The notes beneath the pieces are model-generated. The model was not told the DNA's origin and did not search any database. It saw nothing but the letters and a program-made list of their open reading frames with translations. From Cyanobium sp. NS01 (GTDB lineage: Bacteria; Cyanobacteriota; Cyanobacteriia; PCC-6307; Cyanobiaceae): a stretch of DNA of 64,000 bases. The stretch's first letter is position 1. The number at the start of each line of letters is the position of its first letter. Below, in pieces: positions 43,834-51,472 of this stretch. The stretch spans positions 1,302,001 to 1,366,000 of the forward strand of contig NZ_CP047940.1 of the NCBI RefSeq assembly GCF_014280235.1. The letters run 5' to 3'. Position numbers and translations under genes: made by a program.

Positions 43834-44028
43834 ATGGTCTTTGCCATCCAGCTCAGCGACGAGCAGACCAGAGCCCTGGCTGAAACGGCCCGTCGACTGA
43901 ACGTGCCCCAGGAAGACCTGGCAGCTGCAGCCATTCGGGATCTGCTCAGTCGCCCTTCCGCCGATTTCGAAACCATCGCTGCGAGAGTTCTCTCAAAGAA
44001 TGAGGAGCTCTACCGTCGTCTGGCGTGA
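43834..44028 (+). CDS. Antitoxin of a Doc/Fic module
   Basis: The product of about 64 aa from ATG 43834 (or the upstream GTG at 43822) has MVFAIQLSDEQTRALAETAR, RLNVPQEDLAAAAIRDLLSR and VLSKNEELYRRLA. It is a small helical protein of the kind encoded upstream of Doc toxins (the L-S-K-N-x-E-L-Y-R-R-L-A ending is typical). It overlaps the doc start by 3 bp. Confidence 0.75.
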   Translation: MVFAIQLSDEQTRALAETARRLNVPQEDLAAAAIRDLLSRPSADFETIAARVLSKNEELYRRLA

Positions 44029-44400
44029 TCCGCTTTCTTCAACTTGGTGAGGTGCTGGAGCTTCATCACCAGCGGCGGCTCACCAGGACTGAGAGATCTT
44101 GGCCTGCTGGAAGCTGCACTGAGCCAGCCTCGCCAAACCTTTGCCGGGGATGATCTTTATCCAACGATCATCAATAAAGCCGCCTGTCTCGGTTTTTCAC
44201 TCATCACCAATCATCCCTTCGTGGATGGTAACAAACGAATTGGTCACGCCGCCACGGAGGTGATGTTGATGCTGAACGGCCATCAACTCAGGACCTCAGT
44301 GGATGCGGCAGAAGCCACAATCCTTGCTGTGGCCTCTGGTGGCCTTGATCGAAGGGCATACACAAGCTGGGTTGAGCGGCATAGCCATCCCCTGACGTGA
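44025..44400 (+). pseudogene. Doc/Fic family toxin with an N-terminal frameshift
   Basis: From GTG 44025 the frame gives IRFLQLGEVLELHHQRR and then loses the family. The next frame continues GGSPGLRDLGLLEAALSQPR, LYPTIINKAACLGFSLITNH and PFVDGNKRIGHAATEVMLML. The Fic motif H-P-F-x-x-G-N-x-R is intact in the second frame. The break lies around 44080, where a few codons also seem missing. A protein from an internal TTG/ATG at 44044 would retain the Fic core but not the first strand. Confidence 0.78.
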
Positions 44401-44607
44401 CCATCATCCAGTGCTAGGCACAAATCGGAATCCCAGCGCTCCTCACCACGCGCCAGGGAACCGTAGCCGCAGGCTTCTGCGCAGGAGTACTGGATCACCT
44501 TCTCGGGGGCGTAGCGCTCCACCAGCCGCTGCGTGAATGCCGGCAGCGCCTCGCGGCCTCGCGGCTCACCAGTGGGGGCGGTGTGGTGGTCATGGGCTTC
44601 ATCATCA
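44400..44607 (-). pseudogene. Nucleotidyltransferase (MNT) remnant with a micro-insertion
   Basis: The minus strand reads ALPAFTQRLVERYAPEKVI, then QYSCAEACGY and GSLARGEERWDSDLCLALDD before running into antisense of doc. The start lies in another frame (MKPMTTTPPPLVSREA). The G-S-x-A-R-G motif is preceded by the same eight-residue insertion as in the gene at 21747. The second half of the domain is missing. Confidence 0.65.
44463..44489 (-). repeat. 24-nt micro-insertion, copy 2
   Basis: On the minus strand: TAC TCC TGC GCA GAA GCC, then TGC GGC TAC. It differs from copy 1 at one base. It replaces one Phe codon of the expected VILFGSLARG motif, which is found uninterrupted in the remnant at 45790-45866. 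Confidence 0.7.
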
Positions 44608-44639
44608 CGATGCCACGAAGACCAGGCCGTGCTCTGGCA

Positions 44640-45152
44640 GGCCGGAGCCTGGCGCCGGGTGTGCCGATCACCGCCTCCACCCCCTGCCCTGGGCGCTGCC
44701 GGTGCCCCTGCTGCGCGTGCACGGCCGTTACAGCCGGGCCGAGATCGAAGCCGCCTACTGCTTCGCAGAAGCCTTGCGGCTACGGCGTGCTCACCGATCA
44801 CGCCCCCTGGATCCATCGCGAAACCCTCAGGAAGAGCGAAGCCCTCTTCTCCCCCACCACCCGCTACCGCGCCCTGGCCCTCGGGCCGTCCCCGTTCCAT
44901 TGGGAGAGTCAGAGCACCACCACAGCTGCTTCCGCCACCGGCCAGCGGTATGTCAACCACCAGGCGCGCGGCTCACGGGTGCTGCTGTTTGTGCGGGAGC
45001 AGCGCCAGCAGGGCACGGTCACGGAGCCGTCTGTTTGCCTCGGGTTTGCCACGTATGCAAGCCACGAAGGGGAGCGGCCGATGGCGATTCGCTGGCGGCT
45101 GGAGCGGGAGATTCCGGCGATGTGGATGCCGGTGATGGCGCTGGCGGTTTGA
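44640..45152 (+). pseudogene. 3' fragment of a DUF3427 gene
   Basis: Reads LPVPLLRVHGRYSRAEIEAA in one frame. A micro-insertion follows, then KSEALFSPTTRYRALALGPS, HWESQSTTTAASATGQRYVN and FVREQRQQGTVTEPSVCLGF in another frame, ending SHEGERPMAIRWRLEREIPA, MWMPVMALAV and a stop. It corresponds to the last 170 or so residues of the copy at 41597-43116. The middle contains frame changes. A DUF433/DUF5615 pair starts 28 bp downstream. Confidence 0.75.
44756..44783 (+). repeat. 24-nt micro-insertion, copy 3 (25-nt variant)
   Basis: TAC TGC TTC GCA GAA GCC, then TTGC GGC TAC. It sits between EAA and G-VLTDH of the DUF3427 domain, where the parent copy at about 42695 has AAFGLL without an insertion. 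It has one extra base compared with copies 1 and 2, which shifts the frame. Confidence 0.65.
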
Positions 45153-45180
45153 GGGGGGCTGGAGCCACTAACTTGAACCC

Positions 45181-45399
45181 ATGGATCATTCACGCATCAC
45201 CCACAACCCAGCCCAGTGCGGGGGCAAGGCCTGCATCAGAGGCATGCGGATCCGCGTCAGCGATGTGCTCGATCTGTATGCCGCTGGCCTTTCCCCCGAT
45301 CAGATCCTTGCCGAGCTACCTGATCTTGAGCCCGACGATCTGCAGGCGGCTCTCAGCTACGCCGGACGCGAGTTGGATCATCCCGTGCTGGTGGCGTGA
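45181..45399 (+). CDS. DUF433 antitoxin
   Basis: The 72-residue product from ATG 45181 has ITHNPAQCGGKACIRGMRIR, VSDVLDLYAAGLSPDQILAE and LPDLEPDDLQAALSYAGREL, a complete DUF433 domain. It overlaps the toxin GTG by 4 bp. It follows a DUF3427 3' end in the same arrangement as at 43126. Confidence 0.87.
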   Translation: MDHSRITHNPAQCGGKACIRGMRIRVSDVLDLYAAGLSPDQILAELPDLEPDDLQAALSYAGRELDHPVLVA

Positions 45400-45791
45400 T
45401 TCTCTGGCTCGATGCCCAGTTGTCGCCAGCCCTGGCACATTTGATCACAGCACAGTTCGCCCCGATCAAGGCGGTGCCAGTCAGAGAGCTCGGCCTCAGG
45501 GATGCCGATGACCATGTGATCTCCGTGCAGGGCCCGCCACCTCAGGTGATCTGGCTCCGTGTGGAGAACAGTTCCAACGAGGCTCTTCAGGCCGTGCTCC
45601 TCCGCACCCTTGAGCAGGCGGTGGCCAGCCTTGGCGAAGAGGATCCTGGGTCGAAATTCGCTCGCCAAGCTGAAGCCCCAGCCACCCATGCCGTTCCACT
45701 GCCTTGGTTTTGCCGACGACGTGAGCCACGAGGGCGAGCGGCCGATGGCGAGTCGAGCGCCTCGCGCACGACCGGATCCCCCCCCCTGTAG
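45396..45791 (+). CDS. DUF5615-like protein lacking the active-site segment, fused to helicase debris
   Basis: From GTG 45396: MILWLDAQLSPALAHLITAQ, VRELGLRDADDHVISVQGPP, PQVIWLRVENSSNEALQAVL and LRTLEQAVASLGEEDPG. Between DADD and GPPP about 25 residues that should contain K-D-x-D-F are missing, in frame. The family part ends near 45645. The remaining codons to TAG are read out of frame through a DUF3427 fragment and are not a real domain. The product is unlikely to be an active toxin but might still bind the antitoxin. Confidence 0.7.
   Translation: MILWLDAQLSPALAHLITAQFAPIKAVPVRELGLRDADDHVISVQGPPPQVIWLRVENSSNEALQAVLLRTLEQAVASLGEEDPGSKFARQAEAPATHAVPLPWFCRRREPRGRAADGESSASRTTGSPPL
45687..45765 (+). 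pseudogene. Small DUF3427 fragment
   Basis: Reads MPFHCLGFADDVSHEGERPM, then AS, identical in pattern to FHCLGFADYLSHEGERPMAI at the end of the helicase gene. It overlaps the 3' end of the DUF5615-like frame and is followed by a nucleotidyltransferase scrap. Confidence 0.65.
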
Positions 45792-45866
45792 CGACCCTCG
45801 AAGGGCATCACCACGGGCTAACGAGCCGAACAGGATGACCTTCTCGTAGGCGTCACACTCCACCAC
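45790..45866 (-). pseudogene. Nucleotidyltransferase remnant
   Basis: The minus strand reads VVECDAYEKVILFGSLARGD and A, the start and the G-S-x-A-R-G motif of an MNT domain, and then leaves the family. It serves as an uninserted comparison for the micro-insertion found in the other two nucleotidyltransferases. Confidence 0.55.
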
Positions 45867-45896
45867 CGTGCCCAGCCCGCGCCGGGTCTACATCCT

Positions 45897-46277
45897 TCAG
45901 CCCTGCCCCAGCAGCTGCCGCACCAGAGCAATCAATTCCTTCTTCGTGAAGCTCTCCAGGGGCGGCGATGGGGGCGTCACGCCATGGCGTTCGAGAACCT
46001 TGGCCAGATCAGCCTTCCTGAGCTTGGAGGTGCCCTTGATCCTGTGCTCCTTGCACAGCCGCTTGAGGCTGGCCACCGACTGCTGCAGAAAACTCCCCTT
46101 GCCCAGCAAGGCCCTTGGGTTGCTGTGGTCTACAGGCTGGGGATCCCGGAGGTCATCCAGGGCAGCACTGGAGCGCTGCAGATGGTCTGCCATCCGGCGG
46201 TACACCCGGGCATCGGTGCCAGCCAGTTCCCTGTTGGTCTGCTCCAGCAGATCGGCGATCGAAGGCCGAGCGCTCAT
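45897..46277 (-). CDS. Hypothetical protein with SAP/Rho-N-like C-terminal helices
   Basis: The 126-residue product begins MSARPSIADLLEQTNRELAG and contains SVASLKRLCKEHRIKGTSKL, RKADLAKVLERHGV and FTKKELIALVRQLLG. The two L-x-x-L-C-K/K-K-E-L-I segments resemble SAP or Rho N-terminal helix-extended-helix motifs, which bind nucleic acid. Function unknown. It overlaps the upstream coiled-coil gene by 4 bp (ATGA). Confidence 0.6.
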   Translation of the reverse strand: MSARPSIADLLEQTNRELAGTDARVYRRMADHLQRSSAALDDLRDPQPVDHSNPRALLGKGSFLQQSVASLKRLCKEHRIKGTSKLRKADLAKVLERHGVTPPSPPLESFTKKELIALVRQLLGQG

Positions 46278-46714
46278 GGCGTTTCACCGAGCTGGTCGTA
46301 GCCGCCAGGCTGGATCGCAGCGGCCTTGGCTTTCACCGTGCGCCAGCGTCTCGCCTGCTGGATCAACCGCCGGAACATCTCCACCAGCCAGAAGCCGCTT
46401 TGGCGTTCGCTCTCCTCAATCAGTCCCACCATCGCATCGCCCGTTTCCTCCAGCTCGCGGATCACGCTGCCGAGCCTGGCGTTGAGGGCATGGAGCCGCG
46501 CCTTGGTCCGGGCCTCATCAGCCAGATCTCTCTCCAGCTCCACCAACTCCCGTTGCAGCTCAGAGATCACCACCCCACGGCGATCGCTCTGGGCCTTGAG
46601 GATCCCGCGGGAGCGGTTGGCCGACACCAGGGCCGCGCGACAGTCCTGATAGGTGTCCTGCAGCGCCTCAGGCTCTGGACTCACAGGAAATTCGCTGGCT
46701 GAGCGGAGTGGCAT
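46274..46714 (-). CDS. Hypothetical coiled-coil protein
   Basis: The 146-residue product has a long predicted coiled coil (VISELQRELVELERDLADEA, RTKARLHALNARLGSVIREL) and a basic C terminus (QQARRWRTVKAKAAAI). The family was not recognised. It forms a two-gene unit with the SAP-like gene, at the edge of the accessory block. Confidence 0.6.
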   Translation of the reverse strand: MPLRSASEFPVSPEPEALQDTYQDCRAALVSANRSRGILKAQSDRRGVVISELQRELVELERDLADEARTKARLHALNARLGSVIRELEETGDAMVGLIEESERQSGFWLVEMFRRLIQQARRWRTVKAKAAAIQPGGYDQLGETP

Positions 46715-47073
46715 CGAAGATCGAACGGGTGGCGTCAGATCTACCGATTCTGGGCACTGCCGCCTTGCTGTCTACCCAGAAGGCAGGAACGGCCAGCTGT
46801 CGCTGACCCTGAGATTCCGTTTCACATTGATCGACGAATTCATCTCATTGATGTTGTAAGCGCCCCGGAAGTCGTCAGGCAGCATCAATGAGATGCTCAA
46901 GAATGGCATCCTCCCGATCGCCCGCCAGCACCCGCTCGCCCTGGTCCGGGCCGCCGAAGTCAAGGGGCGCCAGGCAGGTCACCGCATGGCCATGGTCAAC
47001 CCGCAGCACCACAGCTGCCAGGAATGCAGGGTCGGCCCAAGCCCCCTCCAAGCCTTCGTTGCTGCCGAGGCCC
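46715..47073. other. Intergenic stretch with a possible minus-strand remnant
   Basis: About 360 bp. A minus-strand frame ending at TGA 46875-46877 reads LEGAWADPAFLAAVVLRVDH, GHAVTCLAPLDFGGPDQGER and VLAGDREDAILEHLIDAA, which looks like the end of a real protein but has no start. The same stretch also has AT-rich sequence around 46800-46860. No gene is called with confidence. Confidence 0.35.
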
Positions 47074-47398
47074 GTGGTTCGGACCCTGACGCCATTGTTT
47101 GGGCTCGCCGCCCTGGCTCTGGCAGCCCCCCTGCCCGCCGCCCTGCCCGCCGCCCGGGCCGGCGACGGTCTGCCGGGCTATGCCCCCGGCAGTGGGGTGG
47201 ACGCCGCAACCAGAGAACCCCCTGTTCGGCACCTGGACGGTGGCAGAGCAGGAGGGAGCCCTGGAGGTGCTGGCGGGAGCGGCCCGCTACCGGGCCCCAC
47301 TCACCCCCTGGGACGGCGAGACCTTCAACACCAGCCCCGACGGCCGGGCGACCAGCTTCAGCTACGACGGCTACCGGTTCCAGCGGCGGGAGCCCTGA
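47074..47398 (+). pseudogene. Small secreted protein gene, apparently frameshifted
   Basis: From GTG 47074 a signal peptide is read (RTLTPLFGLAALALAAPLPA, ALPAARAG). The continuing part GTWTVAEQEGALEVLAGAAR, DGETFNTSPDGRATSFSYDG and YRFQRREP lies in another frame and ends at TGA 47396-47398. Both halves look coding, so either a one-base error or a real frameshift separates them near 47200. The family was not recognised. Confidence 0.45.
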
Positions 47399-47453
47399 GC
47401 GTTGGCCAGCGGCCATGATGCCGCCACCCGCCCCTGCCCAGGAGACCTTCCCC

Positions 47454-48503
47454 ATGCCCCTGCCCTCCGGCCTGCCCCGCCCGCTGGTGCTGGGGCTGTC
47501 CTTCCCGCTCGTGGTGCTGAACCTGTGGGTGTTCGCCTCGCTCTACAGGGCCTTTGAGGGCATCGCTTCCACCTTCATCCTCGCCGGGGTGATCGCGTTG
47601 ATCCTCAACCTGCCGGTGCGCCTGCTGCAGCGGCGCCTGGGGCTGGGGCGCAGCTGGGCGATCGGTTTGGTGGTGGGGCTGTTCCTGGCCCTGGCCGGCC
47701 TGATCGCCGCCACCCTGCTGCCGCTTCTGGTGGTGCGGTTTCTGGCCTTCACGCAGGTGCTGCCGGAGTGGATCTCCGCCACCGCCCAGCAGCTCGACGC
47801 CGTCAGTGGCAGGGCCTCCTATCTGGGCGTGCCGATCGAGGTCAGCGAAATCATCGAGGGCCTGGCGGCGGGGCTCACCGCGCAGCTGGAGGGATTGCTG
47901 CTCAACATCCCCGCCTTCATCACCGGATCGCTGGGGAACTTCTTCAGCCTCTTCTTCCTGTTTGTGCTCACGATCTTCTTCCTGATCTATGGCGGTGATT
48001 TCGTGCGCAACTGCCTCACCTCCTGGCTGCCTGGCGACAACGGCGTCAAGGTGCTGGCGGTGCTGCGCCGCAACTTCAACAGCTACATCTTCAACCAGCT
48101 GATTCTCGCCGCTGTGCTGATGGCTGTACTCACACCCACCCTCTGGTTGCTGAGGGCGCCGTTTCCCATTCTCTCGGGGGTGAGCATCGGCCTGATGGGC
48201 TTCATCCCGTTCGGAGCCATCCTCGGCATCCTGTTGTTCAGTGTGCTGTTCATGCTCAAGAGCTTCTGGCTGGGGCTGCGCATCTTCGCCGTGCTGATCG
48301 TGGTGGATCAGGTGATCGAAAACGTGCTGCCGCCGCGGCTGCTGGGCAAGCTCACCGGCCTCAACCCGATCGTGATCCTGTTTTCGGTGATGGTGGGCGC
48401 CACCCTCGCCAGTTTCTACGGGGTGATCACCGCCGTGCCGATCGCCGCCACCGTCAAGTCGCTGCTGCTCGACTCTGCCGAGCCGCCCTCCAGCTCGGCA
48501 TAG
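47454..48503 (+). CDS. AI-2E family transporter (PerM/TqsA-like permease)
   Basis: The 349-residue product from ATG 47454 has about eight membrane segments. Family features are the early pair GIASTFILAGVIALILNLPV, the central soluble region (LPEWISATAQQLDAVSG) and the helix FLFVLTIFFLIYGGDFVRN. The closing block has GVSIGLMGFIPFGAILGILL and VVDQVIENVLPPRLLGKLTG (x-Q-x-x-E-N-x-x-x-P). Substrates of this family vary, so no specific solute is claimed. It overlaps the dnaG end tail to tail by 88 bp. Confidence 0.85.
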   Translation: MPLPSGLPRPLVLGLSFPLVVLNLWVFASLYRAFEGIASTFILAGVIALILNLPVRLLQRRLGLGRSWAIGLVVGLFLALAGLIAATLLPLLVVRFLAFTQVLPEWISATAQQLDAVSGRASYLGVPIEVSEIIEGLAAGLTAQLEGLLLNIPAFITGSLGNFFSLFFLFVLTIFFLIYGGDFVRNCLTSWLPGDNGVKVLAVLRRNFNSYIFNQLILAAVLMAVLTPTLWLLRAPFPILSGVSIGLMGFIPFGAILGILLFSVLFMLKSFWLGLRIFAVLIVVDQVIENVLPPRLLGKLTGLNPIVILFSVMVGATLASFYGVITAVPIAATVKSLLLDSAEPPSSSA

Positions 48504-50566
48504 CCCGCCCGACGCCGGGCATCGAGGGCCTCGAGGTAGCGGCGCTCGTTGTAATACAGCTCCTGAAAGCGCAGGGCGTCGCTGTTGAGCTCGGCGAACA
48601 GCTGTTCGATGCGGCCCTCCATGTCGCTGATCGGCACCAGGCCGGCATCCTCTTCGCTGCGCTCCAGCTGCAGCAGGCGGGCGATGCAGCGCTCCAGGGT
48701 TTCCAGCCGCTGGCTGCTCCAGGCGTCGAGCAGATGCCGGCAGCGCTTCAGGCTGCGCTGGCGCTCCAATGAGGCCAGGGCGCCGCGCAGCTGCAGTTGC
48801 GGCTGGCCCAGCTGCAGCTGCTGCAGTTCGCTGGGCTCGATCAGGGGCGTGAGCCGTGTCAGCAGGCTGCTCTCCTCCACCAGCAGCTGGTCGCTGAGCA
48901 GGCGGGGCAGCTCCAGGTCGGCCAGATCGAGGCCAGGATCGAGGCCGCGGCTCACCGCCTCCAGCCGGCCGGCGCCCAGGTTGTCCTCCTCCAGGGAGCA
49001 GATGGCGGCCCAGAGCTGGCGGTGGTGGGCCAGGCCGAAGTCCTCCAGCTCATGGCGGCGCAGCTCGGCGCGGATGCGGGGCCGTTCCGGCGGGCAGTGC
49101 AGGTAGAGCCGCAGCACCTCCGCCTCGGCCCGCTCCCGCAGACCCGCCTCACCGGGCTGCTCCCACTTCTGGGAGCGGCCGTGCCAGCGCTGGCCCTTCA
49201 CCTGCTGGCGCAGGTCGTCCTCCAGCTGGATCGCCAGCCTCGCCTGGCCGCCGCTGAGCCGCTCGGCCACCTGCTGCAGGTAGTGGCTGCGCACGGCGCT
49301 CTGGGGCAGCTTGCCGAGCAGGGCCACCAGGGCGCTCACCGCCTGCTGGAACTGATCCGAGCGGGCCAGGTCCTTGCCCTCCAGCACCTGGGCGATCTGC
49401 CAGTCGAGCCACTGGGGCGCCTGATCCAGCAGGGCGCGGTAATCACCGGCGCCGTTCTGCTTCAGGAACTCATCGGGATCCTTGCCGGCGGGCAGGTGCA
49501 GCACCCGCAGCTCCAGCTGCCCCTGCAGCGCCAGCTGCTCCACCTCGCCGATCGCCCGCTGGGCCGCCCTCACGCCGGCGCCGTCGCTGTCGAAGTTGAG
49601 GATCAGGCGGCGGCTCTCGCAGCAGCGGCACAGCTGGGTGATCTGCTGGCGGCTGAGTGCCGTGCCCAGGGAGGCCACCGCATTGGTGATGCCGGCGGCA
49701 TGCAGGGCGATCACATCGAAGTAGCCCTCCACCACCACCGCCCGGTCATCGCGGCGGATCTCGTTGGCGGCCCGATCCAGGCCGAACAGGTGCTGCCCCT
49801 TCTCGAACACCTCCGTTTCCGGGGAGTTGAGGTATTTGGGCTCGCCGCCCTCAAGGCTGCGGCCGCCGAAGCCGATCACCCGCCCCTGGCGGTCGCGGAT
49901 CGGCACCATCACCCGGCCGCGGAAGCGGTCGTAGTGCCCACGGCGGCTGTCGCCGGCCTCCCCCTTGCGGGCCGCCACCAGACCGGCGGCCTCCAGCCAT
50001 TCCGGGGCCACCCCCTCCACCTGCACCAGGTGGTTCAGCAGCCCATCCCAGCGGTCGGGGGCAAAACCCAGCTCGAAGCTCTCGATCGTGCCCTCACTGA
50101 GGCCCCGCTGCTCGCGCAGATAGGCCAGGGCGGCCGCCCCGCCCGGGGCACGCAGCTGGCTGCGGAACCAGCCCGAGGCCAGGCTCAGCACCCGGTGCAG
50201 CTGCTCGCGCCGGGAGAGCTGCTTGCGCAGCCGCTCCTGCTGGGGGCCATCCAGCGTTTCCACCGGCAGCTGGTACTTGCGCGCCAGCTCCAGCACCACA
50301 TCACTGAAGCTGTGGCGCTGCAGCTCCATCAGGAACTTGATGGCGTTGCCGCCGGCGCCGCAGGAGAAGCAGTAGTAGAACTGCTTGGCGGGCGACACCG
50401 TCATCGACGGCGATGTGTCGTCGTGGAAGGGGCAGATCCCCACGAACTCGCGCCCCTTCTTCTTGAGCACCACGTGCTCTCCCACCACATCGACGATGTC
50501 CGCACGCTCCTTGACGGCCTCGATCGTGCGCGGATGCAGGCGGGGATGGAGCGCGGGCTGGCTCAA
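48416..50566 (-). CDS. dnaG: DNA primase
   Basis: The 716-residue enzyme makes RNA primers at the replication fork. The N-terminal zinc-binding domain has VGICPFHDDTSPSMTVSPAK, then YYCFSCGAGGNAIKFLMEL. The RNA-polymerase-like core follows (FRGRVMVPIRDRQGRVIGFG, then the TOPRIM domain with VVEGYFDVIALHAAGITNAV, FDSDGAG and AGKDPDEFLKQNGAGDY). The C-terminal helicase-binding region is long and Leu/Glu-rich. Starts with ATG 50564-50566, divergent from a transporter gene. Confidence 0.95.
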   Translation of the reverse strand: MSQPALHPRLHPRTIEAVKERADIVDVVGEHVVLKKKGREFVGICPFHDDTSPSMTVSPAKQFYYCFSCGAGGNAIKFLMELQRHSFSDVVLELARKYQLPVETLDGPQQERLRKQLSRREQLHRVLSLASGWFRSQLRAPGGAAALAYLREQRGLSEGTIESFELGFAPDRWDGLLNHLVQVEGVAPEWLEAAGLVAARKGEAGDSRRGHYDRFRGRVMVPIRDRQGRVIGFGGRSLEGGEPKYLNSPETEVFEKGQHLFGLDRAANEIRRDDRAVVVEGYFDVIALHAAGITNAVASLGTALSRQQITQLCRCCESRRLILNFDSDGAGVRAAQRAIGEVEQLALQGQLELRVLHLPAGKDPDEFLKQNGAGDYRALLDQAPQWLDWQIAQVLEGKDLARSDQFQQAVSALVALLGKLPQSAVRSHYLQQVAERLSGGQARLAIQLEDDLRQQVKGQRWHGRSQKWEQPGEAGLRERAEAEVLRLYLHCPPERPRIRAELRRHELEDFGLAHHRQLWAAICSLEEDNLGAGRLEAVSRGLDPGLDLADLELPRLLSDQLLVEESSLLTRLTPLIEPSELQQLQLGQPQLQLRGALASLERQRSLKRCRHLLDAWSSQRLETLERCIARLLQLERSEEDAGLVPISDMEGRIEQLFAELNSDALRFQELYYNERRYLEALDARRRAGYAELEGGSAESSSSDLTVAAIGTAVITP

Positions 50567-50588
50567 GGAGTGGCGCTACCGATGGGGG

Positions 50589-51470
50589 TTGGATCGCCCC
50601 CATTCTGCCGGACACCACCACAACTGGGCGCCCCTGTGGATGCTGGCCAGTGCCCTGGCCTTCAGCCTGATGGGGGTGTGCGTCAAGGCCCTCGGCGGGC
50701 GCCTGCCGGTGTCGGAGGTGGTGCTGGCCCGGGCCGTGGTGAGCGTGCTGATCAGCTGGTGGCTGCTGGGCCGGGCCGGGATCGATCCCTGGGGCAACCG
50801 CCGCGGGCTGCTGATGGGGCGGGGTCTGCTGGGAACAGCGGGGCTCTACTGCATCTATCAGGCGATCGCCGGCCTGCCCCTGGCGGTGGCCACGCTGCTG
50901 CAGTACCTCCATCCCACCTTCACGGCGGTGCTGGCCTGGCCGCTGCTGGGCGAACAGCCCGGCTGGCGGGTGGGAGGGGCTGTGCTGCTGGGCCTGCTCG
51001 GGGTGGGGGTGCTCACCATCCCGGCCGGTGATGGGCTGGCGGCCCTCTCCGACCAGCTGCCCACGCTGCCCCTGCTGCTGGCCCTGGCCGGAGCCCTGCT
51101 CTCGGCCCTGGCCTACGTGAGCGTGCGGGCCCTGCGCCGCAGTGAGCATCCCCTGGTGGTGGTGTTCTACTTCCCGCTGATGGCCCTGCCGATCAGCCTG
51201 CCCCTGGTGCTGCTGGATCCGGTGCAGCCCACGGCCGTGGAGTTCGCCTGGCTGCTGGGGGTGGGCCTGTTCACCCAGCTGGGGCAGCTGGGCCTCACCT
51301 ATGGGCTGATGGGCATGGCCGCGGGCCGGGCCACGGCGATGAGCTACGTGCAGGTGCCCCTGGCGGCGCTGTGGGGCGTGTTCTGGTTCCAGGAGACGCT
51401 CGCTCCCTCCCTGCTGCTGGCCGCCGCCCTGGTGCTGGGTGCGACCCTGCTCAGCATCCGGGCGGGCTGA
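50589..51470 (+). CDS. EamA/DMT family transporter
   Basis: The product of about 293 aa (TTG 50589) or 276 aa (ATG 50640) has ten predicted membrane helices in two EamA repeats. Repeat one includes FSLMGVCVKALGGRLPVSEV and PLAVATLLQYLHPTFTAVLA; repeat two includes LLSALAYVSVRALRRSEHPL and ATAMSYVQVPLAALWGVFWF. The E-x-x-x-x-R block near TM2 and the Y/L-x-P-V/T-F loop are family hallmarks. Substrate unknown. A 1-bp spacing leads to the next MFS gene. Confidence 0.83.
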   Translation: MDRPHSAGHHHNWAPLWMLASALAFSLMGVCVKALGGRLPVSEVVLARAVVSVLISWWLLGRAGIDPWGNRRGLLMGRGLLGTAGLYCIYQAIAGLPLAVATLLQYLHPTFTAVLAWPLLGEQPGWRVGGAVLLGLLGVGVLTIPAGDGLAALSDQLPTLPLLLALAGALLSALAYVSVRALRRSEHPLVVVFYFPLMALPISLPLVLLDPVQPTAVEFAWLLGVGLFTQLGQLGLTYGLMGMAAGRATAMSYVQVPLAALWGVFWFQETLAPSLLLAAALVLGATLLSIRAG

Positions 51471-51472
51471 GG

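Noticed and set aside
43345-46300. CRISPR array, suspected from recurring short motifs in the 43-46 kb region
   Set aside because: The recurring pieces are coding fragments of DUF3427 and TA genes with irregular spacing, not uniform repeats with spacers.
48797-51031. 744-aa plus-strand frame opposite dnaG
   Set aside because: Mirror of primase followed by out-of-frame transporter sequence.
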